The notes under the pieces are model-generated. The model had not been told where the DNA came from and did no database searches. It worked only from the letters and a program-made list of their open reading frames with translations. Below, in pieces: positions 62,265 through 64,000 of a stretch of 64,000 nt of DNA (positions are counted from its first letter, which is position 1; each line of letters begins with the position of its first letter). The DNA lies in assembly GCA_030544235.1 (NCBI GenBank), contig CM060470.1, positions 7,194,856 to 7,258,855 on the forward strand, read 5' to 3'. A program made the position numbers and the translations under genes. Source of the DNA: Lepturacanthus savala (lineage: Eukaryota > Chordata > Actinopteri > Scombriformes > Trichiuridae).

Positions 62265-64000
62265 AAATCTGAATTTGCTGATAACAATAAATCTGATGCT
62301 TAATTCATAATCATGTTTGTCAAGGACTTTCCTTATGCGGTTTTAATAACCAATAGCCAATCATTTAATAGCCAATCAATATATTTTAAAGATACAGTCA
62401 GTCAATATTTTCCAACAGTGTGGAAAACGTGGCATTTTTTTAATCTAGATTTTAAAATCAGGAAAAATGGAATCTTTGCAAAACAAGAAACAAGAAACAT
62501 GTTATAAACCTGTAGGAAGTATGTATTCCAATAGAAAAATGGAAGCTAGAAGTAGATTTTTCAAGTTTGGCCTGTTGGTATGTTGGACTGTTACATAGTC
62601 TTAATAGACATATTGCACATTGAATAAGACATGGACATAAATTGAGATAAGGAGAGACATGCAAATACAGTTATTGTGAGAAAAAGGCTACAATTTATGT
62701 TGAAAGTGCAGATGTCAATCTAATTGTGTTGATTGGTCAAGTAAAAATGGACTTTGATATATCTCTTACTTCATATTATTTCTGCATAGTGTAACAACCT
62801 GGTCATGTTGCTGTTATATGTGTCTACAAATAAGCAAGTTTAGGTCCAGATTCTGTACTGTACGGTGATAGTGCTTGGATTTCTCTGGTCTATGAATGCA
62901 TCTTGGAGTGAGAGGGCTGCTAGTGTGAGCAATAAATTAGCAGCTAAACCCTGCTAACGTCTTAGCAACAAGAGACATGACAATACTTTCGTTACGTAGG
63001 CTGCGCGATAGTTGCAGGAAGAAATGGGACAAGGGAGCTTTGAATTGTAACGAAAATGTTAGTCAGTTATAATGTGTGGGTGTGCCGGGTGTTATAATGT
63101 CGGTTATAATAAGGAATTTATAACATTTAGATTATAGTTAGATTTTAGTTGCTTTAAATATATATTTTGCTGCATTTGATGCCTTTATTGGACTGTGACA
63201 GTTCAAAGTGACAAAAAAGTGTCCAAAAAACATGCTGAAGATAATTGGAGACTCTAAATTGGTTAGATTGGTCAGGTTAGAAGTGACGGTTCATCCTTCA
63301 AAAATAATTTGTAATATACTCTGTTAATTATGTATAGAACCTAAAATGTACATGGTCAAAAACAACCTGTGAATTGTGTTGTCATTTATCAGATTGAGCT
63401 GTTAATTGACGAAACAATGAATTACATTATAGGAATTCTATTTTGCCCTTTCCCAGTTTTTAATTGTCTATTTATAAAAAAAAATGCATGTTCCAAAGGC
63501 ATCTTTTTAGACCTGCAGCAGCTGCAATCTGCAGTTTTTATGCTACTTTCTGGAGTCCATCTTTCACACATGCAGATGTCTGGCGCCTCCAAGAAATGGA
63601 GGTATGTGCTTTTACCCCTCCTTTTCCTACTGAAACACGTCTTTGCTGTGATTGGTCAGCTGCCCAAAGCTTAAGTGAATTTTTGGTACTGGTTTAGCTT
63701 CTGTTACTTTAAGGCCACCCACTCGATGAACCCATTCTGATTAGTTAACTTCCTGTAGCTGCACGGAGGCTAAACTAGGATACAGAATGGACCTTGGAGA
63801 GTGAAACTTTGCTTTTTTGCACAAACATTTTTTAACAGTTGCTTCATCAGAGTCAATGTTTGTACAGTATCTATCATTATCTGAGGTAATATTACATCTC
63901 CCATCCCAACCATTTCCACCAGCCATTTTTTTACAAAGTACACATTTCACCTGCTAATAGTCTTAATCCATTACGCTACTGAATTTGCTATACAGAAATA
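62265..64000. other. Downstream flank of the crystallin cluster
   Basis: 3' UTR of crystallin 6, then sequence without a supportable exon apart from the V-SINE fragment at 63219-63265. Confidence 0.55.
63219..63265. repeat. V-SINE fragment
   Basis: GTCCAAAAAACATGCTGAAG and ATTGGAGACTCTAAATTGG match the central segment of the complete V-SINE at 10216-10580. About 45 bp survives. Confidence 0.6.

Overview
The window is nuclear DNA from a ray-finned (teleost) fish, probably a spiny-rayed species. Three things point there: long multi-exon genes whose proteins align to vertebrate families, a tandem cluster of fish-type gamma-M crystallins, and typical fish repeats (a V-SINE, hAT-like and TTAA-flanked MITEs, long AC and AT arrays). 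All exon models were built by reading splice sites, reading frame and protein similarity by eye; no alignment was run.

Layout, left to right. (1) 215-4659, plus strand: the 3' eight exons of an ankyrin-repeat regulatory subunit of protein phosphatase 6, best read as ankrd44. (2) 4660-9579: two facing 3' ends, with an AC array and MITEs. (3) 9580-37401, minus strand: a complete pikfyve, with 41 coding exons from the conserved ATG and one further 5' exon. It encodes FYVE, DEP, TCP-1/Cpn60-like, cysteine-rich and PIP-kinase domains. (4) 38631-44125, plus: a shugoshin, most likely sgo2, head-to-head with pikfyve. (5) 44846-47922, plus: the fish orthologue of human C2orf80. (6) 48652-62264, plus: six intact three-exon gamma-crystallin genes in tandem, each with its own TATA box. 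(7) 62265-64000: no gene seen.

PIKFYVE, C2orf80 and the gamma-crystallins are neighbours on human 2q34, and SGO2 and ANKRD44 lie on 2q33, so this is a conserved but rearranged vertebrate linkage group. The genes do not form one pathway. pikfyve makes PtdIns(3,5)P2 on endolysosomes, sgo2 protects centromeric cohesin, ankrd44 scaffolds PP6, and the crystallins are lens structural proteins.

Points worth a second look: a frame-preserving 27-nt candidate microexon in pikfyve; an in-frame upstream ATG in pikfyve; dispersed repeats that run right up to pikfyve splice donors; a splice donor embedded in an AC array; a shared TTTGAATAACAA-type promoter block in the crystallin cluster; and a methionine-rich crystallin with a three-codon insertion. 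I found no candidate for a wholly new multi-gene system.
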